A DNA stretch of 64,000 bases, taken from assembly GCF_003367375.1 (NCBI RefSeq), contig NZ_CP031416.1, positions 2,797,501-2,861,500 of the forward strand, in the 5' to 3' direction. Made by a program: the position numbers and the translations under genes. This DNA comes from Gallaecimonas mangrovi. GTDB lineage: Bacteria > Pseudomonadota > Gammaproteobacteria > Enterobacterales > Gallaecimonadaceae. The notes under the pieces were generated by a model. The model was not told the DNA's origin. It was given only the letters and a program-made list of their open reading frames with translations, and did no database searches. Below are positions 17,932 to 26,883 of this stretch, one piece after another. Position 1 is the stretch's first letter; every line of letters starts with the position of its first letter.

Positions 17932-19271
17932 CAGAACATCTCCATCAGCGTATTGAATATGTGGTCAGCGGCGCTTATTACTTTGGCGTTCGACTGATAA
18001 GCCTGGGTGAACTTCATCAGCTTGGCCGCTTCTTCATCCTGGTTAACCGCGCTGACCGAATCACGCTGGTTAAGGGCGTCTTGGCGCAAGCTGGTACTGG
18101 CCGTTGCTTTGGCTTGCGCTTGCCCAGAACTGACAGCCAGACTGCCAAGCAGGCCGGTATAGGCGTCAAAGAAGCCATTTTTCATCTTGTTAATGGCCAG
18201 CAGGTTGCTGTTGTTGCCTTTACCACCGGCCGGTTTACCCTGGCCGTCGCTGCCGATAAACGCCAAATCTTCCGGTTTAAAGCCGTCTGCCAGCATCATT
18301 GACGCCGCCGGGCCCTTGTCCGAGAAGCTAAACAGTGCCTTGCCGGGGTTGCCATTTAAATCAAAGCCTTGCTTGAGCTTGTCATTAATTGAGGTGGCCA
18401 CGGCTTTAGCCTGGCTGTCCAAGGCTTTATGAAGTTGCGCCAGCTTACCGCTTAAATAATCACGGTTGGCGCCCAAAGAGCCACCGAAGTGATGAACCTC
18501 GAAAGCATCATGGTCAAGGGTCAAAATGATTTTGTCGTCGCGGCGGCTAAGCACCGCCGCTTTTGAGCCCAGCACCAACGGCTGGCCGCTCTTTAAGCTG
18601 ACATCAATACTGCCATCGTCATTGCGATGAGCCCGTATTTCCATGCGCTTGGACATCTTTAAAATCAGATTGTCGCGCTGATCTTCCAGTGCCGAAATGT
18701 TATCGCCCTTGGCTTTTAGCTCAACGATATCGCGGTTGAGTTTAGCCAAGGTCTTGGTATCGGTATTGGTGGTTTTAAGCATCACGTCGGCTTGCTCATT
18801 GAGCTCGCGCTTTTGGATGTCCAAGCCCTGTGCCAATTGCCGAAAACGCACCGCCAAGGCATTAGCAGACGCAATAATTTGCTGGCGAGGCGCGATAGAT
18901 TGGGGGCGGTCGGTGGCGGCATTTAAGGCGGTAAAGAACGAGTCTAAACCACCAGATACCGACAGTTCCTTACTGGAAAGTGAGGATTCACTGCGACCAA
19001 TGGCCGTTTTATAAAGGTCGTCATAGCCTTGCTGAGAAGTCGCTCGCCACAGGGCGGCGGTGTGGTAATCATCAGACACACGGCGCAAATGGGTGACTTC
19101 CACCCCGTCACCGGCATTCAAATGCCCGGCACCTTTGCTGGTACGCGCTACCATCACCGCTTCTTGGCGACTGTAGCCATCGGTGTTGATGTTGGCCACG
19201 TTCTGACCCACAGCATCTAAGGCGTATTGCGACGCCTGCATGCCCGACAGGCCATTATTCAACAAAGCCAT
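17931..19271 (-). CDS. flgK: FlgK, hook-filament junction protein 1
   Basis: Hook-associated protein 1, 446 residues. The N-terminal rod/hook motif is LNNGLSGMQASQYALDAVGQNVANINTDGYSRQEAVM, and the C-terminus SVSAVNQDEEAAKLMKFTQAYQSNAKVISAADHIFNTLMEMF is diagnostic. It is shorter than the 550-residue polar FlgK, in line with lateral versions. Coupled to flgL. Confidence 0.95.
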   Translation of the reverse strand: MALLNNGLSGMQASQYALDAVGQNVANINTDGYSRQEAVMVARTSKGAGHLNAGDGVEVTHLRRVSDDYHTAALWRATSQQGYDDLYKTAIGRSESSLSSKELSVSGGLDSFFTALNAATDRPQSIAPRQQIIASANALAVRFRQLAQGLDIQKRELNEQADVMLKTTNTDTKTLAKLNRDIVELKAKGDNISALEDQRDNLILKMSKRMEIRAHRNDDGSIDVSLKSGQPLVLGSKAAVLSRRDDKIILTLDHDAFEVHHFGGSLGANRDYLSGKLAQLHKALDSQAKAVATSINDKLKQGFDLNGNPGKALFSFSDKGPAASMMLADGFKPEDLAFIGSDGQGKPAGGKGNNSNLLAINKMKNGFFDAYTGLLGSLAVSSGQAQAKATASTSLRQDALNQRDSVSAVNQDEEAAKLMKFTQAYQSNAKVISAADHIFNTLMEMF

Positions 19272-19282
19272 ATTCTTACCCT

Positions 19283-19669
19283 CTAACGACGCTTAAGCGG
19301 CTGTTGAAAGGCCGCTACGTTGGTAGTAGCGACATTATTTTCAGAATTCTTAAGCGAAGCCGTTTCTGGCACCAGATGGTTCCACTGCTTGTCGATGGCT
19401 TCGGCGATGCCGACATGGGCCTTGCCCGCCATCATGCTGGCCATTTGGCCATCGGCCATTGATTGGTAAAACTGCTGCTGACGGCTGTCAAAGGGGTTGT
19501 CTTTATCCGCCAAGGCATGGGAAGCCTCGCGCATGTTTTTCAACACCATTTGCAGAAAAAGCGCCTCAAATTCCTTAGCTGCGGCATGCAGGCCTGCCTG
19601 GCCCTGAATATTCTTCAGCCGATTGGGATCTTGATAAAAACCGCTTTCGGCGGCGCCTACAGGGTCCAT
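19283..19669 (-). CDS. flgJ: FlgJ, rod-cap protein without the muramidase domain
   Basis: 128 residues covering only the rod-binding N-terminal domain (GLHAAAKEFEALFLQMVLKNMREA about residues 26-50, DNPFDSRQQQFYQSMADGQMA). The C-terminal glucosaminidase domain of typical gamma-proteobacterial polar FlgJ (about 310 residues) is absent. This is a normal single-domain form, not a broken gene: the frame ends cleanly 12 bp before flgK. A separate hydrolase must open the peptidoglycan for the lateral rod. Confidence 0.9.
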   Translation of the reverse strand: MDPVGAAESGFYQDPNRLKNIQGQAGLHAAAKEFEALFLQMVLKNMREASHALADKDNPFDSRQQQFYQSMADGQMASMMAGKAHVGIAEAIDKQWNHLVPETASLKNSENNVATTNVAAFQQPLKRR

Positions 19670-19678
19670 AGGAACTCC

Positions 19679-20773
19679 TTAAATAACCACAAGGTCACCT
19701 TCAAGGGCGCCGGCTTGGTCAAGCGCCTGAAGGATCGACATAATGTCACTTGGCGATGCACCCAGGCTGTTAACCGCCTGTACTATGGTGTTCAGTGACG
19801 TTCCGTCCGGCCAGACAAACATCTTGCGTTTCTCCTGGTCGACGGCAATTTTTGAATCGGGTGTGACCACGGTTTTACCCTGGCTAAAGCCATTGGGCTG
19901 GGACACTTTGTAATCTTCGGAAATGGTCACCGTCAGGTTGCCTTGGGTAACGGCAGCGGTATGTACCCGCACGTCTTTCCCCATAACCACGGTGCCGGTG
20001 CGGCTGTTAAACACCACTTTTGGGCGTTCACGACCCATTTTTACCGTCAGATCCTGCAGCATCGACATAAACACCACCCGCTGCTCTTTATCGCGAGGGG
20101 CATTCACCAGTACCCGGCCAGAGCTTTGGGCGCTGGCCACCTGTGGGCCAAACACCTTGTTAATGGCCAGCTCCACATTGCGGGCGGTGCGAAAGTTAGG
20201 CACTTTCAGGTTCAGCACCACCTGCGGCTTTAACATGCTGGCCTCGGGCACTTCTTTTTCGATGGTGGCGCCGTTGGGGATCATGCCAACCGTTGGCACA
20301 TTGACCTGTACCGACGAGCCGTCGTTACCTTCGGCTTTAAGGCCACCAACCACCAAGTTACCTTGGGCAACGGCGTAAATATCACCGTCGATGCCTTTAA
20401 GCGGCGTCATCAGCAAGGTGCCGCCAGCCAGGCTTTTGGCATCGCCAATGGATGACACCGTGACATTAATGGTTTGGCCACGGCCCGCCGCGCTATTGAT
20501 GTCAGCGCTGACCATCACCGCCGCCACGTTCTTTAAGGTTGGCGAGGTGCCTTTGGGCATCTGCACCCCAAACTGCTTGAGCATGTTAGTGATGGACTGG
20601 CTGGTAAAATGCACCTGGTTTTTATCACCGGTGCCCGACAACCCCACCACCAGGCCATAGCCCACCAGCTGGTTGTTCCTTTCCCCTTGCACATCAACAA
20701 TGTCCAGTAATGGCCGGGTCAGGGCGTAGGCAGCCGAGGTCCACAGACACAGCAGCACAACCACTAAACGCAT
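19679..20773 (-). CDS. flgI: FlgI, P-ring protein
   Basis: Periplasmic P-ring subunit, 364 residues. It has a cleavable signal peptide (MRLVVVLLCLWTSAAYA) and FlgI hallmarks: RNNQLVGYGLVVGLSGTGDK, the conserved NVAAVMVSADI, and the C-terminal VQAVNSLGASPSDIMSILQALDQAGALEGDLVVI. It lies between flgH and flgJ. Confidence 0.97.
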   Translation of the reverse strand: MRLVVVLLCLWTSAAYALTRPLLDIVDVQGERNNQLVGYGLVVGLSGTGDKNQVHFTSQSITNMLKQFGVQMPKGTSPTLKNVAAVMVSADINSAAGRGQTINVTVSSIGDAKSLAGGTLLMTPLKGIDGDIYAVAQGNLVVGGLKAEGNDGSSVQVNVPTVGMIPNGATIEKEVPEASMLKPQVVLNLKVPNFRTARNVELAINKVFGPQVASAQSSGRVLVNAPRDKEQRVVFMSMLQDLTVKMGRERPKVVFNSRTGTVVMGKDVRVHTAAVTQGNLTVTISEDYKVSQPNGFSQGKTVVTPDSKIAVDQEKRKMFVWPDGTSLNTIVQAVNSLGASPSDIMSILQALDQAGALEGDLVVI

Positions 20774-20786
20774 TAATGCCTCCGGC

Positions 20787-21458
20787 TCAGAATGGCGATA
20801 AAGGATTTTGGAAGAAGCGACTTAACCAACCGGTTTCTTGAACCGGCGCCGATTTGGCAGCTTCATGGGCATAAATAATTTGCGCGTTGGCAACCTTCTG
20901 CGAAGACACCTGGTTGCTTTGGCTGATATCGGCGCCGCGCACAAAGCCGCGAAAACGCACCGCCTCGGTGCCCTGCCCCAGGTTCAGCAGTTTTTGGCCA
21001 TGCACAAACAGCACGCCGTTAGACATCACCTTACCGACAGTGACGGTGATGTAACCGTTGATAGAGTTGTTCTGTTTGGCCGCTGCATTACCGGCAAACT
21101 TACCGGTGGAATTGGCGGTAGCAGACAAGGCTTTAATGGATTTACCGGCCACCGTTGGCGCGTCAGCATTAACCTGGGTGCTCTTATTGAAGCTGGAATC
21201 GGAGCCGCGCACCGATTGGGTATCTTCGTCCAGCACTATGGTCAGAATGTCGCCCACCCGGTAGGCACGCCCGTCTTGGTAGAGCGGCAAGATCTGCCCC
21301 GGCACATAAAGGCTGCCATCCAAGCCCTGGCCTGGGCTGGTGTTGGCCAGGGTTGGGCCCCAATCTTCCTCTACCACTTGGGCAGGGGCATTGGGCCGTG
21401 GGTTGACGAACTGGCAGCCACCTAACATCACCAGGCCAATTAGCAGCAACAGGCGCAT
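20787..21458 (-). CDS. flgH: FlgH, L-ring lipoprotein
   Basis: Outer-membrane L-ring lipoprotein, 223 residues. The lipobox is LGGC after a short hydrophobic leader. Family motifs are SLYVPGQILPLYQDGRAYRVGDILTIVLDEDTQS and VRFRGFVRGADISQSNQVSSQKVANAQI. It lies in order between flgG and flgI. Confidence 0.96.
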   Translation of the reverse strand: MRLLLLIGLVMLGGCQFVNPRPNAPAQVVEEDWGPTLANTSPGQGLDGSLYVPGQILPLYQDGRAYRVGDILTIVLDEDTQSVRGSDSSFNKSTQVNADAPTVAGKSIKALSATANSTGKFAGNAAAKQNNSINGYITVTVGKVMSNGVLFVHGQKLLNLGQGTEAVRFRGFVRGADISQSNQVSSQKVANAQIIYAHEAAKSAPVQETGWLSRFFQNPLSPF

Positions 21459-21467
21459 CGTTATCCC

Positions 21468-22253
21468 TCAGACCGACTGGTTAACAAACTTGAGCATCTG
21501 GTCGGTGGACGACACCACCTTGGCGTTCATTTCGTAAGCGCGCTGGGTGGAGATCATGTCCACCATCTCGTCCACAACCGAAACGTTCGAGCCTTCCAGG
21601 GTCTTTTGTTTGATAGAACCCAAAGCATCGGTGCCGGGCACCCCTTCCAGCGGGTTACCGGACGCGGCAGTTTCCTTGTACAGGTTGCCGCCCATGGCTT
21701 GCAGGCCCGCAGGGTTTGTAAAATTCACCGTGGTTATCTGCCCCAGTTGCTGCGGGTCGGTTTGGCCGGCAATTTGCGCCGTCACAATGCCGTCGGTACC
21801 AATCGACAACGAGGTGGCATTGTTGGGAATTTGAATTTGCGGCACCATCGGCAAGCCGTCGGCGTTGACAATCATGCCTTGGGCGTTACGGCTAAACTGG
21901 CCGTTTCGGGTATAGGCGATGTCGCCATTGGGCATTTGCACCTGGAAAAAACCCTGGCCAACAATGGCCATGTCCATGGCTTGGCCAGTGGTTTGAAAGT
22001 TACCTTCGGTAAAGACCTTTTGGGTGCCAACAATGCGCACACCGTTACCCAGTTGGATACCGGTTGGCAGCTGGTTTTGCTGGTCTTCCTGGGCACCCGG
22101 TTGGCGCTCCATTTGGTAGAACAAGTCTTCAAAAGCGACCCGGTCTTTCTTAAAACCAACCGTATTAACGTTGGCCAGGTTGTTGGAGATAGACGCCATT
22201 TTGGCGTCTTGCGCGGCCAGGCCGGTTTTTGCAACCCACAGTGCTGCTTCCAT
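21468..22253 (-). CDS. flgG: FlgG, distal rod protein
   Basis: Distal rod subunit, 261 residues, the usual length. N-terminus EAALWVAKTGLAAQDAKMASISNNLANVNTVGFKKDRVAFEDL and C-terminus NVSVVDEMVDMISTQRAYEMNAKVVSSTDQMLKFVNQSV are diagnostic. Located between flgF and flgH. Confidence 0.97.
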   Translation of the reverse strand: MEAALWVAKTGLAAQDAKMASISNNLANVNTVGFKKDRVAFEDLFYQMERQPGAQEDQQNQLPTGIQLGNGVRIVGTQKVFTEGNFQTTGQAMDMAIVGQGFFQVQMPNGDIAYTRNGQFSRNAQGMIVNADGLPMVPQIQIPNNATSLSIGTDGIVTAQIAGQTDPQQLGQITTVNFTNPAGLQAMGGNLYKETAASGNPLEGVPGTDALGSIKQKTLEGSNVSVVDEMVDMISTQRAYEMNAKVVSSTDQMLKFVNQSV

Positions 22254-22270
22254 TTCTTATTCCTCTTTTA

Positions 22271-23002
22271 TCAGCCGCCACGCACTAAGCGATTGCCCGT
22301 ATTGGACAGCTCGTCAGCGGTTTTCATCATCCGTACCTGCACCTCAAAGGTGCGGCTCAAAGACAGGGTGTTAACCATCTCGTCGACGGCATTGACGTTG
22401 GACAATTCCAGATGTCCCGACTCCACCACCACGTTGGGGTCCAAGGGGGCCTGGCCGCCATTTTTCATGTAGAAAAGGCCATCTTCACCTTTCGCCAACG
22501 CAGTAATAGGTGGGTTTACCAGCTTGAGCTGTCCCGACACCATGGTGCCGTTACCGCCCACCGGGGTAATGGACACGGTGCCGTCGCTGCCGACATGAAT
22601 GGAGCGATAGTCGTCCACCACCAAGGGGCCATCGGCACCTTCGACCACATGGCCATTGCTGACCAATTCGCCATTGGACGTTACCTGCAGGTTACCGGCG
22701 CGGGTATAAGCCTCTTTACCACCTTCCCCTCTGACGGCGATAAAGCCACTGCCGCGAATACCAACATCCAGGCTGCGGGCTGTGGTTTCCAAGCGACCGG
22801 CAGTAAAGTCGGTGCCGGGAATTTGCTCTTGCGGCAAAATGCGCGAGCCAAAGCCGGGCCCTTCAATGGGGTAGGCTTTGACGCTTTCCATGTCTGACTT
22901 AAAGCCGGTGGTACCGACGTTTGCCAGGTTATTGGCATGGATGCGCTGGGCCGTCAGTGTATGCAGGGCCCCATCCATGGCGGTATAGAGATAACGTTCC
23001 AT
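22271..23002 (-). CDS. flgF: FlgF, proximal rod protein
   Basis: Rod subunit, 243 residues: MERYLYTAMDGALHTLTAQRIHANNLANVGTTGFKSDMES at the start, and a C-terminal NVNAVDEMVNTLSLSRTFEVQVRMMKTADELSNTGNRLV. The same rod fold as FlgG, which follows 17 bp downstream. Confidence 0.95.
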   Translation of the reverse strand: MERYLYTAMDGALHTLTAQRIHANNLANVGTTGFKSDMESVKAYPIEGPGFGSRILPQEQIPGTDFTAGRLETTARSLDVGIRGSGFIAVRGEGGKEAYTRAGNLQVTSNGELVSNGHVVEGADGPLVVDDYRSIHVGSDGTVSITPVGGNGTMVSGQLKLVNPPITALAKGEDGLFYMKNGGQAPLDPNVVVESGHLELSNVNAVDEMVNTLSLSRTFEVQVRMMKTADELSNTGNRLVRGG

Positions 23003-23012
23003 GGCCTACCTC

Positions 23013-24194
23013 TTACATGGAGCTAAACAGCACCTGGGTCATTTTGTCAGCGGTAGACACGCTCTTGGCGTTGGCCTGGTAGTTACGCTGGGCGGTCATC
23101 AGGTTCACCAGTTCGCCGGTTAAATCGACGTTGGAACCTTCATAAGCGCCTGCGACCAGGTTACCCAAGGTGCCGGTACCGGCTTGGCCCAGTTCGGCAT
23201 GGCCAGATTCAAAGGTTGAGGTCCAGCTGGTGTTATCAGCGGTGGCAAGGCCTTCGGGGTTGGCAAAATTGGCCAGTACCACTTTGCCTTGCAGCAGCTC
23301 TTTACCGTTGGTGTAAACGGCCATGATGGAACCGTCGTCTTCAACGTGCAGCCCTGACATTTCACCAGCGCTGTAACCATCTGCGGTGTACTGGGCAGAA
23401 AAATCGGCGGCATATTGGGTGGTGCCGGTCAGGCCCAGCTTGACGTTCATGGCATCGGCGCCTTCCGGGGCGAAATCGATGGCAAAACCGTCTTTGGGCG
23501 CGGCCAAAGAGCCATCCGGATTAAAGCTAAGCTCCTGGGTGGAATTTTCCTGGCCATCCACATAGGCATGGGCTGTCCACTGGTTCTCACCGGATTTCAC
23601 AAAATACTGAGTCAGGGTGTGTTCGGTACCCTTGGAGTCATACAGCTTGGAGGTGTAGCTGTAGTTGTATGAGCTGGGGTCTTTAGTGTCGAATTTCGGG
23701 GTTTTCGGCAGCTCGGCATCAGCGCGCAGGTTAGCTTTAAAATCCAGGCGGGTTGAGGCCTTGGCTGGCAGGTTGCCGGTGCCAACTTTGAGGTTACTCA
23801 TTACCCCGGTCATCAGGTTGCCGTTTTTATCAACACCAAAGCCTTGCAGATGCTCGCCATCGCTGCCGACGATGTTGTGGTCGGCATCTTGGCTGAACTG
23901 GCCGGAACGGGTGTAAAGGGTTTGGCCTTGATTGTTTTTGGTGACAAAAAAGCCTTTACCTGAGATGGCCATATCCAAGCTGCGGCCGGTAAAGGTTTTA
24001 TTGCCGTCCTTGTCAAAGTTTTGCGACACCTTCGACAGTTCAACACCCGCCGGCTCACCACCGCCATAGAGCGCTGACAATTCGGCGCGGGCGGCTTTAA
24101 AACCGGAGGTGGACACGTTGGCAATGTTCTGGGAGATCACGTCCAGGCTCTTATTGGTGGTGCGCAGGCCACTCAGACCGATGTTGTAACTCAT
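23013..24194 (-). CDS. flgE: FlgE, hook protein
   Basis: Hook subunit, 393 residues. N-terminus MSYNIGLSGLRTTNKSLDVISQNIANVSTSGFKAARAEL, C-terminus SNVDLTGELVNLMTAQRNYQANAKSVSTADKMTQVLFSSM. The start overlaps the flgD stop as ATGA. Hook length would be set by LafE and the scaffold is FlgD. Confidence 0.97.
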   Translation of the reverse strand: MSYNIGLSGLRTTNKSLDVISQNIANVSTSGFKAARAELSALYGGGEPAGVELSKVSQNFDKDGNKTFTGRSLDMAISGKGFFVTKNNQGQTLYTRSGQFSQDADHNIVGSDGEHLQGFGVDKNGNLMTGVMSNLKVGTGNLPAKASTRLDFKANLRADAELPKTPKFDTKDPSSYNYSYTSKLYDSKGTEHTLTQYFVKSGENQWTAHAYVDGQENSTQELSFNPDGSLAAPKDGFAIDFAPEGADAMNVKLGLTGTTQYAADFSAQYTADGYSAGEMSGLHVEDDGSIMAVYTNGKELLQGKVVLANFANPEGLATADNTSWTSTFESGHAELGQAGTGTLGNLVAGAYEGSNVDLTGELVNLMTAQRNYQANAKSVSTADKMTQVLFSSM

Positions 24195-24901
24195 GCTGAA
24201 GCTCCAAGAAATTCGTTAACGTCTAAAAGGGAACGGTTACCGATGCCGGCAACCTGCAGCTGAATGTCGCCACCTTTAGCCGGGATACTGACTTTCTCGA
24301 CTTTGCGATCGAGGTTGGGTTTGATGTGTTCACTCTGGTCCTGGCGGGTTGCCACCACGTCCAGTTTGAACACGCCAGCGGGCACGTCCGCCACGCTGAA
24401 AGGCACATCGCCCTTGTTCTGATTGCCAAGGTTTAACGACTTCACGGCTTTGCCGTTCATGTCCAAAAGCTTGACGCTTAGCTCATCGCAAGGGGCGTTC
24501 AATTTAATTTGCCCTTTTAGGGTTTCGGGCTTGTCGAGGCTGACATGGTCGGCCGGTACGCTGACGTTCTTGCCCACCAGCTGCGTGCTTTGCAGCACTT
24601 GCAAACTGTCCATGACGTTGTTGCCTTTGTGCTGAATGCTGGCCAGCTTTTGCACCCCTTCAACGGTGGACAGCTGCGCTAGTTGGCTCAGGTATTGGGC
24701 ACCGTCCATGGGGTTAAGGGGATCCTGGTTGTGGATCTGCGCCACCATCAGCTGCAAAAATTCGTTTTTCATGTCGGCCGCGCTTTTTTTATCTTCGCTG
24801 CCCTGAAGCCGCCCTTGAGCGCTGGCAAGGCCAGTGTGGTTGCCCTGGACTTTGTCCTGGGCCTTACCGGCCAGTTGTGCGAGTTCTTGCTGTACCTTCA
24901 T
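24191..24901 (-). CDS. flgD: FlgD, hook scaffold protein
   Basis: Hook-capping scaffold, 236 residues. Signature MKNEFLQLMVAQIHNQDPLNPMDGAQYLSQLAQLSTVEGVQKL near residues 40-80. The ATG at 24899-24901 is used (AAGGATTTTTG before it); a TTG one codon upstream is unlikely. Coupled to flgE. Confidence 0.95.
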   Translation of the reverse strand: MKVQQELAQLAGKAQDKVQGNHTGLASAQGRLQGSEDKKSAADMKNEFLQLMVAQIHNQDPLNPMDGAQYLSQLAQLSTVEGVQKLASIQHKGNNVMDSLQVLQSTQLVGKNVSVPADHVSLDKPETLKGQIKLNAPCDELSVKLLDMNGKAVKSLNLGNQNKGDVPFSVADVPAGVFKLDVVATRQDQSEHIKPNLDRKVEKVSIPAKGGDIQLQVAGIGNRSLLDVNEFLGASA

Positions 24902-24910
24902 CAAAAATCC

Positions 24911-25351
24911 TTAGACCGACTGGCCTAGACGCAGCAGGCCCTGCTGCATGCTGTTGGTACGGGAAATAACATCGGCGGCGGTTTGAAAGGTGCGAGACGC
25001 TGACATCATGTCTGCCATTTCTTCAACCACGTTGACGTTGCCGTAGTAAACAAAGCCCTTTTTGTCGGCAATGGGGTTGCCGGGCTCATAGCGCTTTTCA
25101 ATGGTGCGGTCTGAACGCACCAAATCAGCCACTTGCACTGTGGCGCTGCCCAAATAAGGGCCGGTGATTTCGTTGCCGGTATCAAGCTTGCGATAAACGG
25201 TGGAGAAAACCGGCATGATGGCGTGATAGGCGCCCTTTTCGGTGCTCGACACGCTGTCGGCATTAGCCAGGTTGGAGGCCACGGTGTTCAAACGCACGGT
25301 TTGGGCGCGCATGGCGGTACCGGCGATATCGTAAATGCTGTTAAAAGCCAT
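24911..25351 (-). CDS. flgC: FlgC, proximal rod protein
   Basis: Rod subunit, 146 residues: FNSIYDIAGTAMRAQTVRLNTVASNLANADS at the start and VNVVEEMADMMSASRTFQTAADVISRTNSMQQGLLRLGQ at the end. 3 bp after flgB. Confidence 0.95.
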   Translation of the reverse strand: MAFNSIYDIAGTAMRAQTVRLNTVASNLANADSVSSTEKGAYHAIMPVFSTVYRKLDTGNEITGPYLGSATVQVADLVRSDRTIEKRYEPGNPIADKKGFVYYGNVNVVEEMADMMSASRTFQTAADVISRTNSMQQGLLRLGQSV

Positions 25352-25354
25352 CTG

Positions 25355-25735
25355 TTATTGCCCCTCTATGGCTTTGCGGATACCTGACAACTTGATATTG
25401 AGAAAAGTCAGGCTGGTCTGAAAATCCATGGCGTTCGATGCAAACTGGGTTTGTTCCACCCCAAGCTCGGAGGTATTGCCGTCTTCGGAAGGCTGCATGG
25501 GCACCCGATACTTCAAATCGCTGCTTAAATTCATCGCCGGCAGCGCCGAATGGCTATTCATGGCATCGATACGATTAGCCTCGTCTTTAAGGGCAGTCTT
25601 AAAGTCGTAGTCACGGGCTAAATAGCCGGGGGTATCGACATTGGCGAGGTTGCCCGCCAGGATACGGGAACGTTCAACCCGTAAAGCCAGCGCCTCTTGA
25701 TGTAACCCCAGGGCTTTGTCCACACTGATGCCCAT
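25355..25735 (-). CDS. flgB: FlgB, proximal rod protein
   Basis: First gene of the rod-hook operon, 126 residues, with the rod motif ILAGNLANVDTPGYLARDYDFKTAL and C-terminal FQTSLTFLNIKLSGIRKAI. The ATG at 25733-25735 is chosen because GTGGAGGTTTAC precedes it; an in-frame GTG upstream falls inside this ribosome site. A sigma-54 promoter lies about 36 nt upstream. Confidence 0.95.
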   Translation of the reverse strand: MGISVDKALGLHQEALALRVERSRILAGNLANVDTPGYLARDYDFKTALKDEANRIDAMNSHSALPAMNLSSDLKYRVPMQPSEDGNTSELGVEQTQFASNAMDFQTSLTFLNIKLSGIRKAIEGQ

Positions 25736-25770
25736 GTAAACCTCCACTATGGCGAGATGAACATGAAGTA

Positions 25771-25786
25771 AACAAGGCGCGTGCCA
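25771..25786 (-). promoter_or_regulatory. Sigma-54 (-24/-12) promoter of the flgB operon
   Basis: On the minus strand TGGCACG-CGCC-TTGTT matches the RpoN consensus TGGCACG-N4-TTGCW at all but one or two positions, with the GG to -12 spacing intact. The expected activator is LafK, encoded at 32679-33998 in the same locus. Confidence 0.85.
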
Positions 25787-25844
25787 CTTTTAATTTCAAT
25801 AAAAAACAACCAGTTAAGAAAAACACTTTAAGGAAAGGGAAACC

Positions 25845-26552
25845 ATGAGGAAATTTTTACTTCCGCCTGGGAAGCTGTTACTTCCGCTACTGTTTTGCCA
25901 TTCGGTTTGGGCAACTGACTTTCTGCCGACCTTAAAAAAAGACGCCACCGCTCACCTAGTGCAGTTTGCCAAGCAAGCACACTGGCCCAAGTATCAAGCC
26001 AAAATTAGCCCATGGTTACCCCAGGGCGCCGAGCAATTACCGGTGTGTAAAGCCGGGCTCAGTATTGGCCCAGCCCGCCATGACCTTAATCCCTGGGGAC
26101 GCATTCCTTATACCTTGAGCTGCCAGAGCCCCAAGTGGACCTTTAGGGCACGAGTCGATGTGGATTTAATGCTGCCGGTTTATCACGTACACCACGCCAT
26201 TGCCGCCGGCAGTGACATTACCAGCGCTGACATCAAGCGCGAAAAAACCCATATCGCCGACGTTCACAGCGGTTTTTTAACCCATAGCCGCGACATCGTC
26301 GGCTTTCGTGCGCGCCGTAATTTACGACCAGGACAAGTCATAAACGCCGCCATGCTGGCGCAACCGCTGCTGGTAAAAAAAGGTGAGCAAGTGGTTATTC
26401 GCGCCGAAAGCCAGGGCGTTAGCGCCAGTACCAAAGGCGTGGCGATGCAAGATGGCAGTCAGGGCGATGGCATCGCAGTACGGAATTTAAGTTCCGGAAA
26501 GGTGGTCACCGGTTGGGTTGTGGCCCCAGGAGTAGTGAAAACAAGATTCTAA
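25845..26552 (+). CDS. flgA: FlgA, P-ring assembly chaperone
   Basis: Periplasmic chaperone for FlgI; 235 residues with a signal peptide (ending about SVWA at residue 23) and a C-terminal SAF domain (VYHVHHAIAAGSDITSADI, GFRARRNLRPGQVINAAML, GEQVVIRAESQGVSAS). ATG preceded by AAGGAAAGGGA. It is divergent from flgB and starts the flgAMN unit. Confidence 0.92.
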   Translation: MRKFLLPPGKLLLPLLFCHSVWATDFLPTLKKDATAHLVQFAKQAHWPKYQAKISPWLPQGAEQLPVCKAGLSIGPARHDLNPWGRIPYTLSCQSPKWTFRARVDVDLMLPVYHVHHAIAAGSDITSADIKREKTHIADVHSGFLTHSRDIVGFRARRNLRPGQVINAAMLAQPLLVKKGEQVVIRAESQGVSASTKGVAMQDGSQGDGIAVRNLSSGKVVTGWVVAPGVVKTRF

Positions 26553-26622
26553 AGTTTTTAGCGAAGCTGTCGCCTCTTCTCAGAAGACCCCAAATTTCGT
26601 GTCCCTGAGTCAAAGCTAAAAA

Positions 26623-26883
26623 ATGAAGATCAACTCCACCACTAATCGTGTTCTCGTTCTGGCACCATCCAATGGCGATGGCAGCGGCAGTGCGCCTGTA
26701 GGCAATAACACTGTGGCGATGACCACCGAGATCGAAAATGGCGACTTGGCAAAAACCCTGTCAAATGCCAGCGATGTGGACATGGATAAGGTGAATCAGC
26801 TGAGACAAGCCATCGCGGAAGGCAAAATTGACCTCGACCCGCAAAAGCTCGCCGAAGCCATCATTGCGATGCACCGGCCATGA
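26623..26883 (+). CDS. flgM: FlgM, anti-sigma-28 factor
   Basis: 86-residue FlgM-like protein; begins MKINSTTNRVLVL and ends with the sigma-binding helix region VNQLRQAIAEGKIDLDPQKLAEAIIAMHRP. It should hold LafS (10378-11079) until hook completion, when it is exported through the lateral basal body. The stop overlaps the flgN start as ATGA. Confidence 0.9.
   Translation: MKINSTTNRVLVLAPSNGDGSGSAPVGNNTVAMTTEIENGDLAKTLSNASDVDMDKVNQLRQAIAEGKIDLDPQKLAEAIIAMHRP

Noticed and set aside
26550-26576. Sigma-28-type promoter before flgM
   Set aside because: TAAAGTTT is a perfect -35, but the part 11 nt downstream (GTCGCCTC) matches GCCGATAA poorly; not enough to call a promoter.
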